The position numbers were made by a program, and so were the translations under genes. A DNA stretch of 64,000 nt from G963674955 sp963674955 (GTDB taxonomy: Bacteria > Desulfobacterota > Desulfovibrionia > Desulfovibrionales > Desulfovibrionaceae), in the NCBI GenBank assembly GCA_963674955.2, contig CAXXKR010000001.1, positions 310,001 through 374,000 of the forward strand, in the 5' to 3' direction. Of this stretch, positions 25,478 through 34,281 are shown piece after piece (within the stretch, counting starts at the first letter, position 1; each line of letters begins with the position of its first letter). The notes under the pieces are model-generated. The model saw only the letters and a list, made by a program, of their open reading frames with translations, had not been told where the DNA came from and made no database searches.

Positions 25478-26781
25478 TGGCCATTGCCCATTTCCAGCAT
25501 GGGCAGGTCTTCTTCACCAAGTCCGTAGTTGAGCTGCACGGCTTCCATGTCCAGTCTGAAGAGCAGCCAGCCCAGAACCGGCTTGGACCCGATGGGAAAG
25601 GCCAGTTCCTGGCTTTTGAATCCCGTCGGGTTGTCCTTGTCCACGTTGTACAGGGTAAGCACGTGGTGTCTCGATTTCTTGGCTTTTGTGAAGTCGAGGT
25701 CGCTGTAGCTGGCGCCCATTGTGACGGGAAACACAGTTTTTTGTTTTAGTTTGTAGGGCCAGACGACGAATTTTGACGCGTCCAACAGGGTGAGGCCCAC
25801 GTAATTGTCGTGGTGGGGTTTGGGGTTGGCGAAGTAATCCGCCAGGACGCGGCCCGCAGCTGGCCAGTCCTTGACCTTGAACAGCGGGACGAGCTTCTCC
25901 GACAAGTTGTTGTAGTCCTTGTTTACCAGGGCCTGAAAAGCCTGCTTGCGCTTGTCCAGAATCTGTTTTCCCGCAGTGAAGTTTTCTTGAAAGATCATGG
26001 CCCCGACCAGCATGATGACCAAAACCAGCAAAGGCAGATAAAATTTTCTCGTGGCCTTGTGCAGATCGGCCACGCGCCGCTGTTCCGTCACGTCCCGGCC
26101 CACCAGGATGACGCCCTGGAAGTTGTTGTGTCCGTCCACCAGGGACCGGGCGCTCAGGGAAACCTGGATGTCGCCCTTTTCCGGGTGTTCGACCCTGATA
26201 ATGTAGTCTTGAGCGTAGAGGTTTTTTCTGACCCCGTCCAAAAATTCGGCAAAATTGCGGGGATCGGCGAAAATTTCTTCGGCCGGGCGGTCTTTGAATT
26301 CGCTTCCGGAAAGGCCGTACAATTGTTCAGCCACCTTGTTCCAGCTCGTGATCCGTCCTTTTTCGTCAGTCATGATCACTGAATCCGGAAACTGGTCGCT
26401 GATTTCCTTGAGCCCGTAGACCATGCTGGTGGCTTCGTCCAGCCGGTCAGCCAGTATTCGGGCTATTCGCTTGGAGAAATCCGGGAATTCTTCGATGAAC
26501 TCGTCCACGTCCTCTTTGGGAATCTTGAGGATTTGGACCTCGTTGTTGCACCTGATGCTGGCCGTGCGCTTGCCGCCCATGATCAGGGCCATTTCGCCCA
26601 CGATGGCTCCCTGTTCCGTGATGTCGGTTATTTTTTTGCTGCCCTTGAGGACTTCCAGGGTGCCGGAAATGAGCATGTACACGTCCTGGGATTCGTCACC
26701 CTCAAGGAACAAAGGCTGCCTGGGGGCGTAGGTCTCAAGGTGTTTCTTGAGGAACGGGGACTGGTTTATCTTTTCAAGCAT
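25474..26781 (-). CDS. cNMP-binding and PAS sensor membrane protein, first gene of the Mla operon
   Basis: Residues 10-120 form a cyclic-nucleotide-binding domain (LFLEGDESQDVYMLISGTLEVLKGS, GAIVGEMALIMGGKRTAS). Residues 130-250 are a PAS domain. A membrane helix lies near 270-290, and the rest looks like an extracytoplasmic sensor (Tll0287-like). There is no kinase, GGDEF or helix-turn-helix output. The overlap with the MlaE gene suggests it senses conditions for, or allosterically controls, the lipid transporter. ATG 26781 is chosen over an upstream TTG. Confidence 0.75.
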   Translation of the reverse strand: MLEKINQSPFLKKHLETYAPRQPLFLEGDESQDVYMLISGTLEVLKGSKKITDITEQGAIVGEMALIMGGKRTASIRCNNEVQILKIPKEDVDEFIEEFPDFSKRIARILADRLDEATSMVYGLKEISDQFPDSVIMTDEKGRITSWNKVAEQLYGLSGSEFKDRPAEEIFADPRNFAEFLDGVRKNLYAQDYIIRVEHPEKGDIQVSLSARSLVDGHNNFQGVILVGRDVTEQRRVADLHKATRKFYLPLLVLVIMLVGAMIFQENFTAGKQILDKRKQAFQALVNKDYNNLSEKLVPLFKVKDWPAAGRVLADYFANPKPHHDNYVGLTLLDASKFVVWPYKLKQKTVFPVTMGASYSDLDFTKAKKSRHHVLTLYNVDKDNPTGFKSQELAFPIGSKPVLGWLLFRLDMEAVQLNYGLGEEDLPMLEMGNGQ

Positions 26782-27060
26782 GTCGGCCTGGCCGTCCTGC
26801 GGCCCGTCGCGCAAAGCGAAAACTGGTTAAATCGCCACTTACATGAGTATCCACTTTGCTATCCGGGAACATCTATCTTGTCAATCCGCCTTGTAAAAAT
26901 AGGCAGGCGCAACGAGAGGCCCCAGGCCTTGCCGCGCCTGCCAACTCAGGCAAGACCGGGGAGGCACGGCGTCTTGAACTTGTCATGATTTTGCCGTTAA
27001 AGTGTTGTCGGCGTTGCTTGAGTTATCCCTTGCAAATTAAAAGAACAAAGGACGCTGGAA

Positions 27061-27798
27061 ATGGAAATTGCTGTTCTGGGCGACATACACGGCAACTCCT
27101 GGGCCTTGAGGGCCGTTCTCGGCGACCTTCAACGGCGGGGAATCCGGAAAGCGGTCAACCTGGGAGATTCCCTGTACGGGCCGCTCGATCCCGCTGGCTG
27201 CGCTGATTTGCTCATGTCCGTCAACTGGCTGGATTCGTTGAAGGGAAATCAGGATCGGTTGATCCTGGCAGGGGACGCAGAGGGCAACCCCACGTTGGGC
27301 CTGGTCCGGAAGTCACTGAGTCCGGCGCACATGGGTTGGCTTGAAGAACAACCCCCTTCGTTGGTCCTTCTTGACGCGCTGTATTGCTGCCACGGATCGC
27401 CCGGCAGCGACGAGGAATACCTGCTCGAGGACGTTTCTTCGGGCCGGGCGGAGTTGAGGCCCTGCTCCGGGATACTGGACAGCCTGAAAGGGGTGGACCA
27501 AAAAGTGGTGCTTTGCGGCCATACGCACCTGCCGAGGGTTATGAGGTGCGGCGGCAGGCTGCTGGTCAATCCGGGGAGCGTGGGTCTGCCCGCCTATGAT
27601 GACGATTCCCCTGCCCACGTCATGGAGAACGGCTCGCCGGAGGCCCGCTACGCCATTCTGGAGCAAGGGGGCGCTGGTTGGGATGCGCGGATCGTAGAGG
27701 TCGAATACGACTGGTCGGCAGCGGCCGGGGCCGCGAGGGACAACGGCCGTGACGATTGGGAGCGGTGGCTGTCCACCGGCAGGGCGCAACAGGGCTAG
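27061..27798 (+). CDS. Metallophosphoesterase (YfcE/MJ0936-like)
   Basis: GDIHGN at residues 7-12 and later NLGDS, KGNQD, CCHGSP, GHTH and NPGSVG give the full dinuclear metal site of calcineurin-like phosphoesterases. The length (245) and motif order fit the YfcE/Ap4A-type subfamily; substrate unknown (small phosphodiesters are typical). The end overlaps the convergent kinase gene by a few bases. Confidence 0.9.
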   Translation: MEIAVLGDIHGNSWALRAVLGDLQRRGIRKAVNLGDSLYGPLDPAGCADLLMSVNWLDSLKGNQDRLILAGDAEGNPTLGLVRKSLSPAHMGWLEEQPPSLVLLDALYCCHGSPGSDEEYLLEDVSSGRAELRPCSGILDSLKGVDQKVVLCGHTHLPRVMRCGGRLLVNPGSVGLPAYDDDSPAHVMENGSPEARYAILEQGGAGWDARIVEVEYDWSAAAGAARDNGRDDWERWLSTGRAQQG

Positions 27799-29531
27799 AC
27801 GCCCTTGAAGTCCGCTGTCTTGATGGTCACGCCCAGTTCCTGGGCCTTTTGGCTGAATTCCTCCATGAGCAGGGTCAGTTCCTTTTTCTGGTGTTCCCGA
27901 TAGAAAAGATAGAGGGAGGCCATGGAGCGCTGCCTGACCCTGGAATGGGCCTTGCGGGCCTTGAGTCCGGGCACTTTTTCCAGGGCTTTCATGGCTTCCG
28001 CGGCGGATTGGAATCGGTCCTCCGGGTCTCGGCTGCAGGCCTTGATTATGAAGTCCCTCAGCGCCTGGGGCAGGTCCGGCACCAGATCGCCCGGATCGGG
28101 AATGTCCTCCTCGCAGTGCATGTCCTCCAGGGCCAGCAGGTCGTGTTCCGGATAGGGCCGCCTGCCCACGGCCATTTCAAAGGCCGTGATGCCCAGCGCG
28201 TAGATGTCCGACCGGGAGTCCACCTGTTCGCCCTCGATCTGCTCCGGCGGCATGTAGTATACGGTCCCGGCCATGTTGCAGCTTGTGGAGCCCGATGGGC
28301 AGGCCAGTCCGAAGTCCAGAATTTTCACCTCGTCGCCGGGCAGGAGAAAGATGTTGTCCGGCTTGACGTCCTGGTGGACGATGCCCTGTTTGTGGGCGTA
28401 GGCCAGACCGTTGCAGAGTTGATAGAGTATGTTGGTCACCCTTGCGGGCGGGAGGCGGCCCGCGCTTTCCATGAGGGCTTCCAGGGACTGTCCTTCAAGA
28501 TATTCCATCATGATGAACAGTGTCCGGTACTGCTCCTCGATGTCGTAGACCCTGACGATGTTCTTGTGGTTCAGGTTGGCGACTATGCGGGCCTCCTTGC
28601 GGAAGCTCTCGATGAAATCCTCGTCCATGGCCATGTCGTGGCGCATCATCTTGATGGCCACGGGCATGTCCAGGCTCTTGTGCACGCCCTGATAGACCAG
28701 GGCGTATCCGCCCACACCCAGCCTGCGCTTGATCAGGTAGCGACCGATGACCCTGTCGGCCGAGTGGGAGGATGATTCGAAGCGGTGGGCCACAAGTTCG
28801 GTCAAAAACGTCTTCAGGTCGGGATTGTATTTGGAAACCAGCTCGAATTCCTCGCCCTTGAGCACCCAGAGCTTCATGTCGGTTTCCGCCTCGACGTGAG
28901 CAGTGCGCGGCTCCCCGGTGAGCACGGCCATCTCGCCGACGATGTCGCCGCCGCCTAGCTTGGCCACTTCGTGGCTTTGCCCTTCCGTTTCAACCATTAC
29001 GCGGCAGGAGCCTTCCTGGATGATGTACATGGCGTCGCCGGGATCGCCTTGGGTGATGAATCTTTTTCCGGCTGAAATCTTGTTCTTGGTCAGACAGTTG
29101 AGCAGGTCGCAGATGGCGTTTCTGGGCACGGCGTTTATCAGGCCGGTGCTCATGAGAAAATCCAGGTCGGCCACATCGGCTTTCTGAGATTTTGGAATGG
29201 CGCAGGACGAAGGCTTGTCCGAAGTGAATTCCAGCCCGATGCGGTAATGGCCCTCATCCTGTAGGAGTTTGCACCAGGCCACCTTGCAGCGGTAATCCTT
29301 CCACTTGTTGTCGATGGGGTCGAATATCTGCAGGTCTATGACCGAGTCGGGCTGGAATTCCAGCTGCCCGGCCATGCATGCCCCGCGCCTGCTCAGGTTG
29401 TGGATGTCCACGAAGGTGTGCACCACGCATTCGGGATCGTCCCTGTCGGGCGCGCAGTCCTGTACCACGGCCACGGCCGGTTCGGTCATGTTGTTTCTGG
29501 TCAGACCTCTTCTTTCCGCGTCAGGCTTCAT
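27795..29531 (-). CDS. PilZ + cNMP-binding + serine/threonine protein kinase
   Basis: About 578 residues. Residues 20-115 look like a PilZ domain (LSRRGACM, EFQPDSVIDLQIFD), residues 125-245 are a cyclic-nucleotide-binding domain (GDPGDAMYIIQEG, GDIVGEMAVLTGEPRTA), and residues 255-515 are a Hanks-type kinase with GVGGYALVYQG, VAIK, IVHQDVKPDN, LDFG and YYMPPEQ. The catalytic loop reads HQD, not HRD, so it is a non-RD kinase and may be regulated unusually. It could link c-di-GMP and cNMP to phosphorylation. ATG 29531 has a Gly-rich ribosome site; earlier TTG possible. Confidence 0.85.
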   Translation of the reverse strand: MKPDAERRGLTRNNMTEPAVAVVQDCAPDRDDPECVVHTFVDIHNLSRRGACMAGQLEFQPDSVIDLQIFDPIDNKWKDYRCKVAWCKLLQDEGHYRIGLEFTSDKPSSCAIPKSQKADVADLDFLMSTGLINAVPRNAICDLLNCLTKNKISAGKRFITQGDPGDAMYIIQEGSCRVMVETEGQSHEVAKLGGGDIVGEMAVLTGEPRTAHVEAETDMKLWVLKGEEFELVSKYNPDLKTFLTELVAHRFESSSHSADRVIGRYLIKRRLGVGGYALVYQGVHKSLDMPVAIKMMRHDMAMDEDFIESFRKEARIVANLNHKNIVRVYDIEEQYRTLFIMMEYLEGQSLEALMESAGRLPPARVTNILYQLCNGLAYAHKQGIVHQDVKPDNIFLLPGDEVKILDFGLACPSGSTSCNMAGTVYYMPPEQIEGEQVDSRSDIYALGITAFEMAVGRRPYPEHDLLALEDMHCEEDIPDPGDLVPDLPQALRDFIIKACSRDPEDRFQSAAEAMKALEKVPGLKARKAHSRVRQRSMASLYLFYREHQKKELTLLMEEFSQKAQELGVTIKTADFKGV

Positions 29532-29655
29532 TCTCCCCCCCAAAGGCAATGATCGAAAGGCGTAGCGGTTATTGAGACAATATACTCATAGTCTTAATAA
29601 TTCATAGGTTTTAATGGCGAACATATCAATACCTGTTTTAAACATTGTCACGGGA

Positions 29656-30927
29656 TTATCGGTTTTTAACTCTTTTCTTGCCGCGACCCGTCGGAACCGG
29701 AATCCTTCCCTGGGCCAGCCTGTCAATAAGCCGGGCGTTTTCCGGCAGGCATTTGCCCAAGAGGTCATAGCCGTCGACAATGGTTTTTCTGGCCTGTTTG
29801 CGCATCCTTTTCATGCGGTCCGGATGGTCGAGAACTTCGCCTATGCGCCGCGCCAACCCCTCCTGGTCGAAAAAATCCACCAGCAATCCGTTCTGGCCGT
29901 CCTTGACGATCTCCTGCACGGGAGGAGTGGCCGAGGCCACAAGGGCGCAGCCGGCGGACATGGCTTCGAGCATGGACCAGGACAGCACGAAGGGATAGGT
30001 CAGGTAGACGTGCACGGATGAAACCTGGAGAAGCTTGATGAACGTGGCATAGGGGACGCGGCCGAGAAAATGGACACGCTCCGATGAAAGGCCGGTCTCC
30101 CTGGTCAGGTTTTCCCTGTATGTCTGGCCCTTGGGCAGGCTCCGGCCATAGCTCACGCCGTCTCCGCCCAGGATGAGGACCTGCGCCTTTGGACGCTGCT
30201 CGAGAATCTTCGGCAGGGCGCGCATGAACACGTGGAAGCCCCGGTACGGTTCAAGGTTGCGGTTGACGAAGGTGATGACCTCGTCGTTTGCGGTCAGGTC
30301 CGGACCTTTGCCGTTCATGGGAAAGACAACGTCCTTGTCCGGGCAGGCCGCCCTGGTGTTGATGCCGTCGTGGATTGCCGCCGCCTTGTATAGAAATTCC
30401 TTTGGCAGCTGGCTCCGCTGCCACTCGGTGGGGCAGACCACCATGTCGCAAGCCTCCAGGGAGAGGAGCATGCTGGCGTTCTTGATCCTGGTGCGCAGTG
30501 CATCGTCAATGGAGGACGTGTATTCGGGGTCGAAGTTCACGTCGCTGCCCTTGAAGCGGTAGAAAAACTCGTACAGAAAGAGCAGCTTGGCTTCCGGAAA
30601 GGCTTCGCGCAGGAAAAGGCCTTCGCCCCAGCCCGGATTGCAGCAGACCACGTCCGGGACAAAGCCCTTGCCGCGCAGTTCCCGGCAGGCCTTGAACACC
30701 GACTGGCCTCGGCGCACGCAGGCTTCCAGGTTGCGGATATAGTGGTGTGTGGACCCCGACGCGCCTTTCGGCTTGGGGTACCAAGCGTGGTGCAGCCCCG
30801 GCAGGTCGCGGGAATTCGGCTTTTTTTCTCCCAAGGCGACCACGGTATTGCCCGGCTTGGCCGCCATGTGCGGAGCCAGGTACTTGTATTGGCCCGGGAA
30901 ATTTTGATGGACGAATAAAATGTTCAT
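29656..30927 (-). CDS. GT4-type glycosyltransferase
   Basis: 424 residues, starting MNILFVHQNFPGQYK, a common opening of GT4 enzymes. The GT-B fold shows an N-terminal domain with NPGWGEGLFL and a C-terminal domain with VNRNLEPYRGFHVFMRALP, LILGGDGVSYG, RVPYATFIKLLQVSSVHVYLTYPFVLSWSMLEAM and VDFFDQEGLARRI, which is the typical UDP-sugar binding pattern. It probably builds an extracellular polysaccharide or glycoprotein. No other polysaccharide genes are adjacent. Divergent from the holin gene unit at 31126. Confidence 0.88.
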   Translation of the reverse strand: MNILFVHQNFPGQYKYLAPHMAAKPGNTVVALGEKKPNSRDLPGLHHAWYPKPKGASGSTHHYIRNLEACVRRGQSVFKACRELRGKGFVPDVVCCNPGWGEGLFLREAFPEAKLLFLYEFFYRFKGSDVNFDPEYTSSIDDALRTRIKNASMLLSLEACDMVVCPTEWQRSQLPKEFLYKAAAIHDGINTRAACPDKDVVFPMNGKGPDLTANDEVITFVNRNLEPYRGFHVFMRALPKILEQRPKAQVLILGGDGVSYGRSLPKGQTYRENLTRETGLSSERVHFLGRVPYATFIKLLQVSSVHVYLTYPFVLSWSMLEAMSAGCALVASATPPVQEIVKDGQNGLLVDFFDQEGLARRIGEVLDHPDRMKRMRKQARKTIVDGYDLLGKCLPENARLIDRLAQGRIPVPTGRGKKRVKNR

Positions 30928-31014
30928 GTCTGTCCGAAAGTTTGGGTGACCGTACAGCAAAAAAAATCGGATTACAACAGGGCGCGGAGTTTATGCCTCT
31001 TGCCCCAATGGTTT

Positions 31015-31092
31015 TGTCAACATGTAAAAGTTGCGCCTTTGCCTTTCCCGAACCTTGCCGGTTCGTCCGGAAGCGTTTTCCGGGTTTATACT
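31015..31092 (+). promoter_or_regulatory. Shared 72-bp-spaced promoter, copy 1 (holin unit)
   Basis: TGTCAACATG at 31015 and TATACT at 31087, with 72 bp between the first bases. GTCCGG precedes CCGGGTT before the -10. Start codon at 31126. Confidence 0.8.
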
Positions 31093-31125
31093 CCCCTGAC
31101 CATCAACCAATGAAAGGGAGGCGCA

Positions 31126-31530
31126 ATGGGATTTCAATTTACAGGGCCGGTCCTCGACATCCTGGGCCGGGTCGGCGCGTATGCGGTCAGGCGCGTCAGG
31201 GACAGGCTGGAACTGAGCGACGCGGTCATGGAGAACAAGAAGCGGCTGGCCCGCTCCGAGGACGAGTGCAACAGTCTATGGGAACTCAGGGGGCTGCAGG
31301 GGTCGGGCTGGCAGGACGACCTGCTTTTCTACGCCTGGCTGGCCTTTTTCGTCTGGAGCGGCTTCAGCCCGGAACAGGCGGCGGAAATAATGGATTCGTG
31401 GGAAAGCCTGCCCGACTGGTTTTCACAGACCACATTCTGGATAGCGGCCGCGGTCCTGGGCCTGAAAAAGGCCGGCGACTATCTGCCCGGTCTGGCCGAA
31501 GGCTTCAGGAACATGGTCAAGGGCCGTTAG
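31126..31530 (+). CDS. Phage-type holin-like protein
   Basis: 134 residues with an amphipathic N-terminal third, then two hydrophobic segments (about 68-82, FYAWLAFFVWSGF, and 100-115, TTFWIAAAVLGL), close to the three-helix holin type found in many phages. Its position first in the scattered set, ahead of the terminase, and its pairing with a small coiled-coil membrane protein 11 bases on, support a lysis role. Ribosome site GGGAGGCGCA. Sequence alone does not prove pore formation. Confidence 0.55.
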   Translation: MGFQFTGPVLDILGRVGAYAVRRVRDRLELSDAVMENKKRLARSEDECNSLWELRGLQGSGWQDDLLFYAWLAFFVWSGFSPEQAAEIMDSWESLPDWFSQTTFWIAAAVLGLKKAGDYLPGLAEGFRNMVKGR

Positions 31531-31541
31531 CCGGGATCGAC

Positions 31542-31817
31542 ATGGGCAGCGAAAATTCGGGCTGGATCATTGACAAGCGCATCAACCTTGGGGCGCTGCT
31601 GTCCCTGATGACGAGTCTTGTGCTCCTGGCCGGGCTGGCCGCAGACATGGGGGCGCGGCTGGACATGGCCGAAAAAAGGGTCGTGCGCGTTGAGAACTAT
31701 CTGGACGAGGTCAGGGCCACGGCCGTGAAGGTCGAGAGGATCGAGGAGAGAATTCTCGGAATTCAGGGCATCCTGCTCGAGATCAAGGAGGAGTTGCGCA
31801 GCCGGGGCGGGGGTTGA
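31542..31817 (+). CDS. Small membrane-anchored coiled-coil protein, lysis accessory (spanin-like)
   Basis: 91 residues: one transmembrane helix (about 16-33, LGALLSLMTSLVLLAGLAAD) followed by a heptad-rich helix to the C-terminus. Such proteins sit next to holins in many phages (inner-membrane spanin or XhlA-like). It is co-transcribed with the holin candidate. The stop abuts the end of a convergent TPR gene, so no terminator fits between. Confidence 0.5.
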   Translation: MGSENSGWIIDKRINLGALLSLMTSLVLLAGLAADMGARLDMAEKRVVRVENYLDEVRATAVKVERIEERILGIQGILLEIKEELRSRGGG

Positions 31818-33014
31818 TCAACCGCCCTGGCTGTCCCTCTGGGCCTTCCTGAGCAGTTCCGTGATTCTGTAGACCGTGACTCTTTGGCCGGGGCCGATGT
31901 CCACCGATTCGAGCCAGGTCTCGATGAGGTTCAGGGTCCAGGGGCGCTTGAAGTCGTGTCCCTCCACCAGGCCGTTGAGGCGGGTTTCGCTGGGGGCGGT
32001 GTCCTGTCCAAGGGCGGCCTTGGCAACGCACTCGAGGTAGGCAACCAGTATCAGGAAGTCCTTGCTGGGGCTAAGTTCCCGGGCTTGTTGCAGGATGGTG
32101 GAGGCTTCCAGGTACTTGCCTGACAGAATGTCCAGTTCCGCCAGGTCGGCGTGCGATTCAGCGTGCTGGGGATTGATCTTGATGACTTCCAGGTAGTCGG
32201 CCCTGGCGCTTTCCAGCTGGCCAAGGCGCAGCTTCAGTCCGGCCCGCTTGAAAAAGGCCGCGTAATAGTCGGGCTTGATCTCCAGGACCTTGCCGTAGTC
32301 TTGAATGGCCTTGTCGTATTCGCCCAAGGCCGCGTAGAGGTTGGCCCGGTAGAAATATGAAACCACGCTCTCCGGGTTGAATTCGATGGCCTTGCCGTAG
32401 TTCTCTATGGCCTTGTCGTATTCGCCCAGCAGTTCCCGGCAAAAGCCCAGCTTGTGGCGAACCTTTGCGTTGTTGGGTGCCAGGGCCTTGATCATGCTGA
32501 AATCCGAAAGGGCCTTCCTGTATTCACCCAGAAAACCAAAGGCGTTGCCGCGCTTGAAAAAGGCTTCCTCGTTTTGAGGGTCCATGCCGATTATTTGCGT
32601 CAGGACTTCCACGGCCTCTTTCCTGTCGCCCTTGTCGGAGAGCCTGTCCGCCTTTTTGAAGAGCATTGCTATCTCTTCCTTGAAGGGGTCCGGCTCGATT
32701 GCGGGCAGTTCGGCCTTTTCCGCAGGTTTTTCAGGGGGCCACGTGGCCGTGGGCTTGGTGGCTTCCGGATTGTAGCGGTCGAAGATGGTGGGCTTGGGAG
32801 CTGGTCGCGCAGCCTTCTCCACCGGAGGCAGGGAAGGTTCGGAGTGCTTGCTGGCTTCCTCGGGAGCAGGCAGGGCCGCGTCTTCCGGGGCCTTCATGCT
32901 GTCTTCAATGAAATATTTGTTCTTGAGGTCTTCCAGTGTTTCCGCCTGGCCAGTCGGGCAGGCCAGCACGAGAAGCAACGGCACGACGACAATGCTGATT
33001 CCAATTCTTTTCAA
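31818..33014 (-). CDS. Exported TPR-repeat protein
   Basis: A signal peptide (to GQA) is followed by a Pro/Ala-rich linker (about 50-110) and at least six TPR units (AVEVLTQIIGMDPQNEEAFFKRGNAFGFLGEY, KAIENYGKAIEFNPESVVSYFYRANLYAALGEY and others). It probably works as a periplasmic adaptor. A host gene inserted between phage-type units; it is on the opposite strand. A similar TPR gene follows upstream at 33080, and both end with a shared C-terminal KRPW..L motif, so they are likely paralogues. Confidence 0.8.
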   Translation of the reverse strand: MKRIGISIVVVPLLLVLACPTGQAETLEDLKNKYFIEDSMKAPEDAALPAPEEASKHSEPSLPPVEKAARPAPKPTIFDRYNPEATKPTATWPPEKPAEKAELPAIEPDPFKEEIAMLFKKADRLSDKGDRKEAVEVLTQIIGMDPQNEEAFFKRGNAFGFLGEYRKALSDFSMIKALAPNNAKVRHKLGFCRELLGEYDKAIENYGKAIEFNPESVVSYFYRANLYAALGEYDKAIQDYGKVLEIKPDYYAAFFKRAGLKLRLGQLESARADYLEVIKINPQHAESHADLAELDILSGKYLEASTILQQARELSPSKDFLILVAYLECVAKAALGQDTAPSETRLNGLVEGHDFKRPWTLNLIETWLESVDIGPGQRVTVYRITELLRKAQRDSQGG

Positions 33015-33079
33015 CGCTCGTCTCCTTGGGGCTTAATCCTTTCGCTGATCATAGCCATAACAGGGAACAGCCAGGATTT

Positions 33080-34084
33080 CTAGCCGCCGATGGTCATCAT
33101 GCGAGCCACTTCGGCCTTTCGGCTTTCTTCAAGCTCGGAATCGTCCAGCCATTTGTTCAGGGCGTCCAGGGGCCAGGGCCGTTTCGGGGCGCCTTGCCTC
33201 AACAATTCGATGAGTCGAGCCTCGTTGTTGCGCACATCAAGTCCTTGCGCCGCTAGGGCGATGCAGCCGAACCGCGCCAGGGACACCTGTTCGTCGTGCC
33301 CAAGTTCCCGGCCCAGCGCCTTGTCGACCACGGCCAGGGCCTGTGGAAAGCGGTCGGTCAGGATCAGGGCCTCGGCCAGGCCAAGACGGGCGGTGTTCCT
33401 TTTGGGGTCCTGTTTGATGACCGTGGCGAAGTCGTCGGCCGCTTCTACGTAGCGGCCCAGAAAACGCAGGGCGAATGCGCGGTTGTAAAAGGCTGCGGGA
33501 TAGTTCTTCTTCAGGTCCACGGCCGAGGTGTAGTCTTGAACGGCCTCCTGGTAGCGGCGCAGCCTGGCCAGGCTTTCGGCCCGGCGGTGGTAGGCGAAAT
33601 AGTATTTCGGCTTGCCCTTGATGACCAGGTCAAGATCCTTGACGGCCTCTTCATGTCTTCCCAATCTTGCCAGGGCCTCGGCCCTGTTGAAGGGAAACCT
33701 CAAGTCCTCCGGGTCCAGCTCCATGGCCTTGGAGTAGTCGTTGACCGCCGTCTCGAAATTGTCCAGGGCCGCAAGGGTCATGCCCCGCTGATAATAAGCC
33801 ATGACCATGTAGTCGTCGCGCAGGCCGAGGGTCAGGGCCTGGTTGTATCCGTCGACGGCCTCGGCCAGGTGCCCGGCCTTGGCCAGGACCACGGCCCTGT
33901 TGAAATGGAAAAGGCCCTGGTCCGGTTCCTTTTCGATGGCCCGGCCAAAAGCCTCGGCGGACTCGTCGAAGCGTCCGGCGTTGCGAAGGGCCACGCCCGA
34001 TTCGAAATCCTGGTTTCTGGCCGCGCATCCCGATTGCAGGCCCAGTACGCCCAGAATCGCGATAATCAAGAAAATCCGTGTCAT
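33080..34084 (-). CDS. TPR-repeat lipoprotein
   Basis: The lipobox LQSGC (residues 16-20) predicts a lipoprotein. About seven TPR units follow (residues 30-260), then a KRPWPLDALNKWLDDS tail that resembles the end of the neighbouring TPR protein. Outer-membrane adaptor role is plausible, as for BamD/PilF-type TPR lipoproteins, but no partner is evident. It is divergent from the terminase unit. Confidence 0.8.
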   Translation of the reverse strand: MTRIFLIIAILGVLGLQSGCAARNQDFESGVALRNAGRFDESAEAFGRAIEKEPDQGLFHFNRAVVLAKAGHLAEAVDGYNQALTLGLRDDYMVMAYYQRGMTLAALDNFETAVNDYSKAMELDPEDLRFPFNRAEALARLGRHEEAVKDLDLVIKGKPKYYFAYHRRAESLARLRRYQEAVQDYTSAVDLKKNYPAAFYNRAFALRFLGRYVEAADDFATVIKQDPKRNTARLGLAEALILTDRFPQALAVVDKALGRELGHDEQVSLARFGCIALAAQGLDVRNNEARLIELLRQGAPKRPWPLDALNKWLDDSELEESRKAEVARMMTIGG

Positions 34085-34186
34085 TTATTCCCCCTGCGGA
34101 TAATCGGTCAAGGTGCGCTTTTAGCATTGCGGGCCGTGGATAACAATATCTTATGGGCCGATCTCCCGAAGGCTTCGGCCCAGGGC

Positions 34187-34264
34187 CGTCAACAGGTTTT
34201 TGCGGCCCTTTTTCCGGCTCATGTCCTTCCGGTTTCGCGCTCTTGCCGCAGCCGGGTGTATAAT
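34187..34264 (+). promoter_or_regulatory. Shared 72-bp-spaced promoter, copy 2 (terminase unit)
   Basis: CGTCAACAGG at 34187 and TATAAT at 34259 (72 bp). GCCGGGTG precedes the -10 and CCCGGC follows it, as in copies 3 and 6. Confidence 0.9.
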
Positions 34265-34281
34265 CCCGGCGGGAACAAAGG

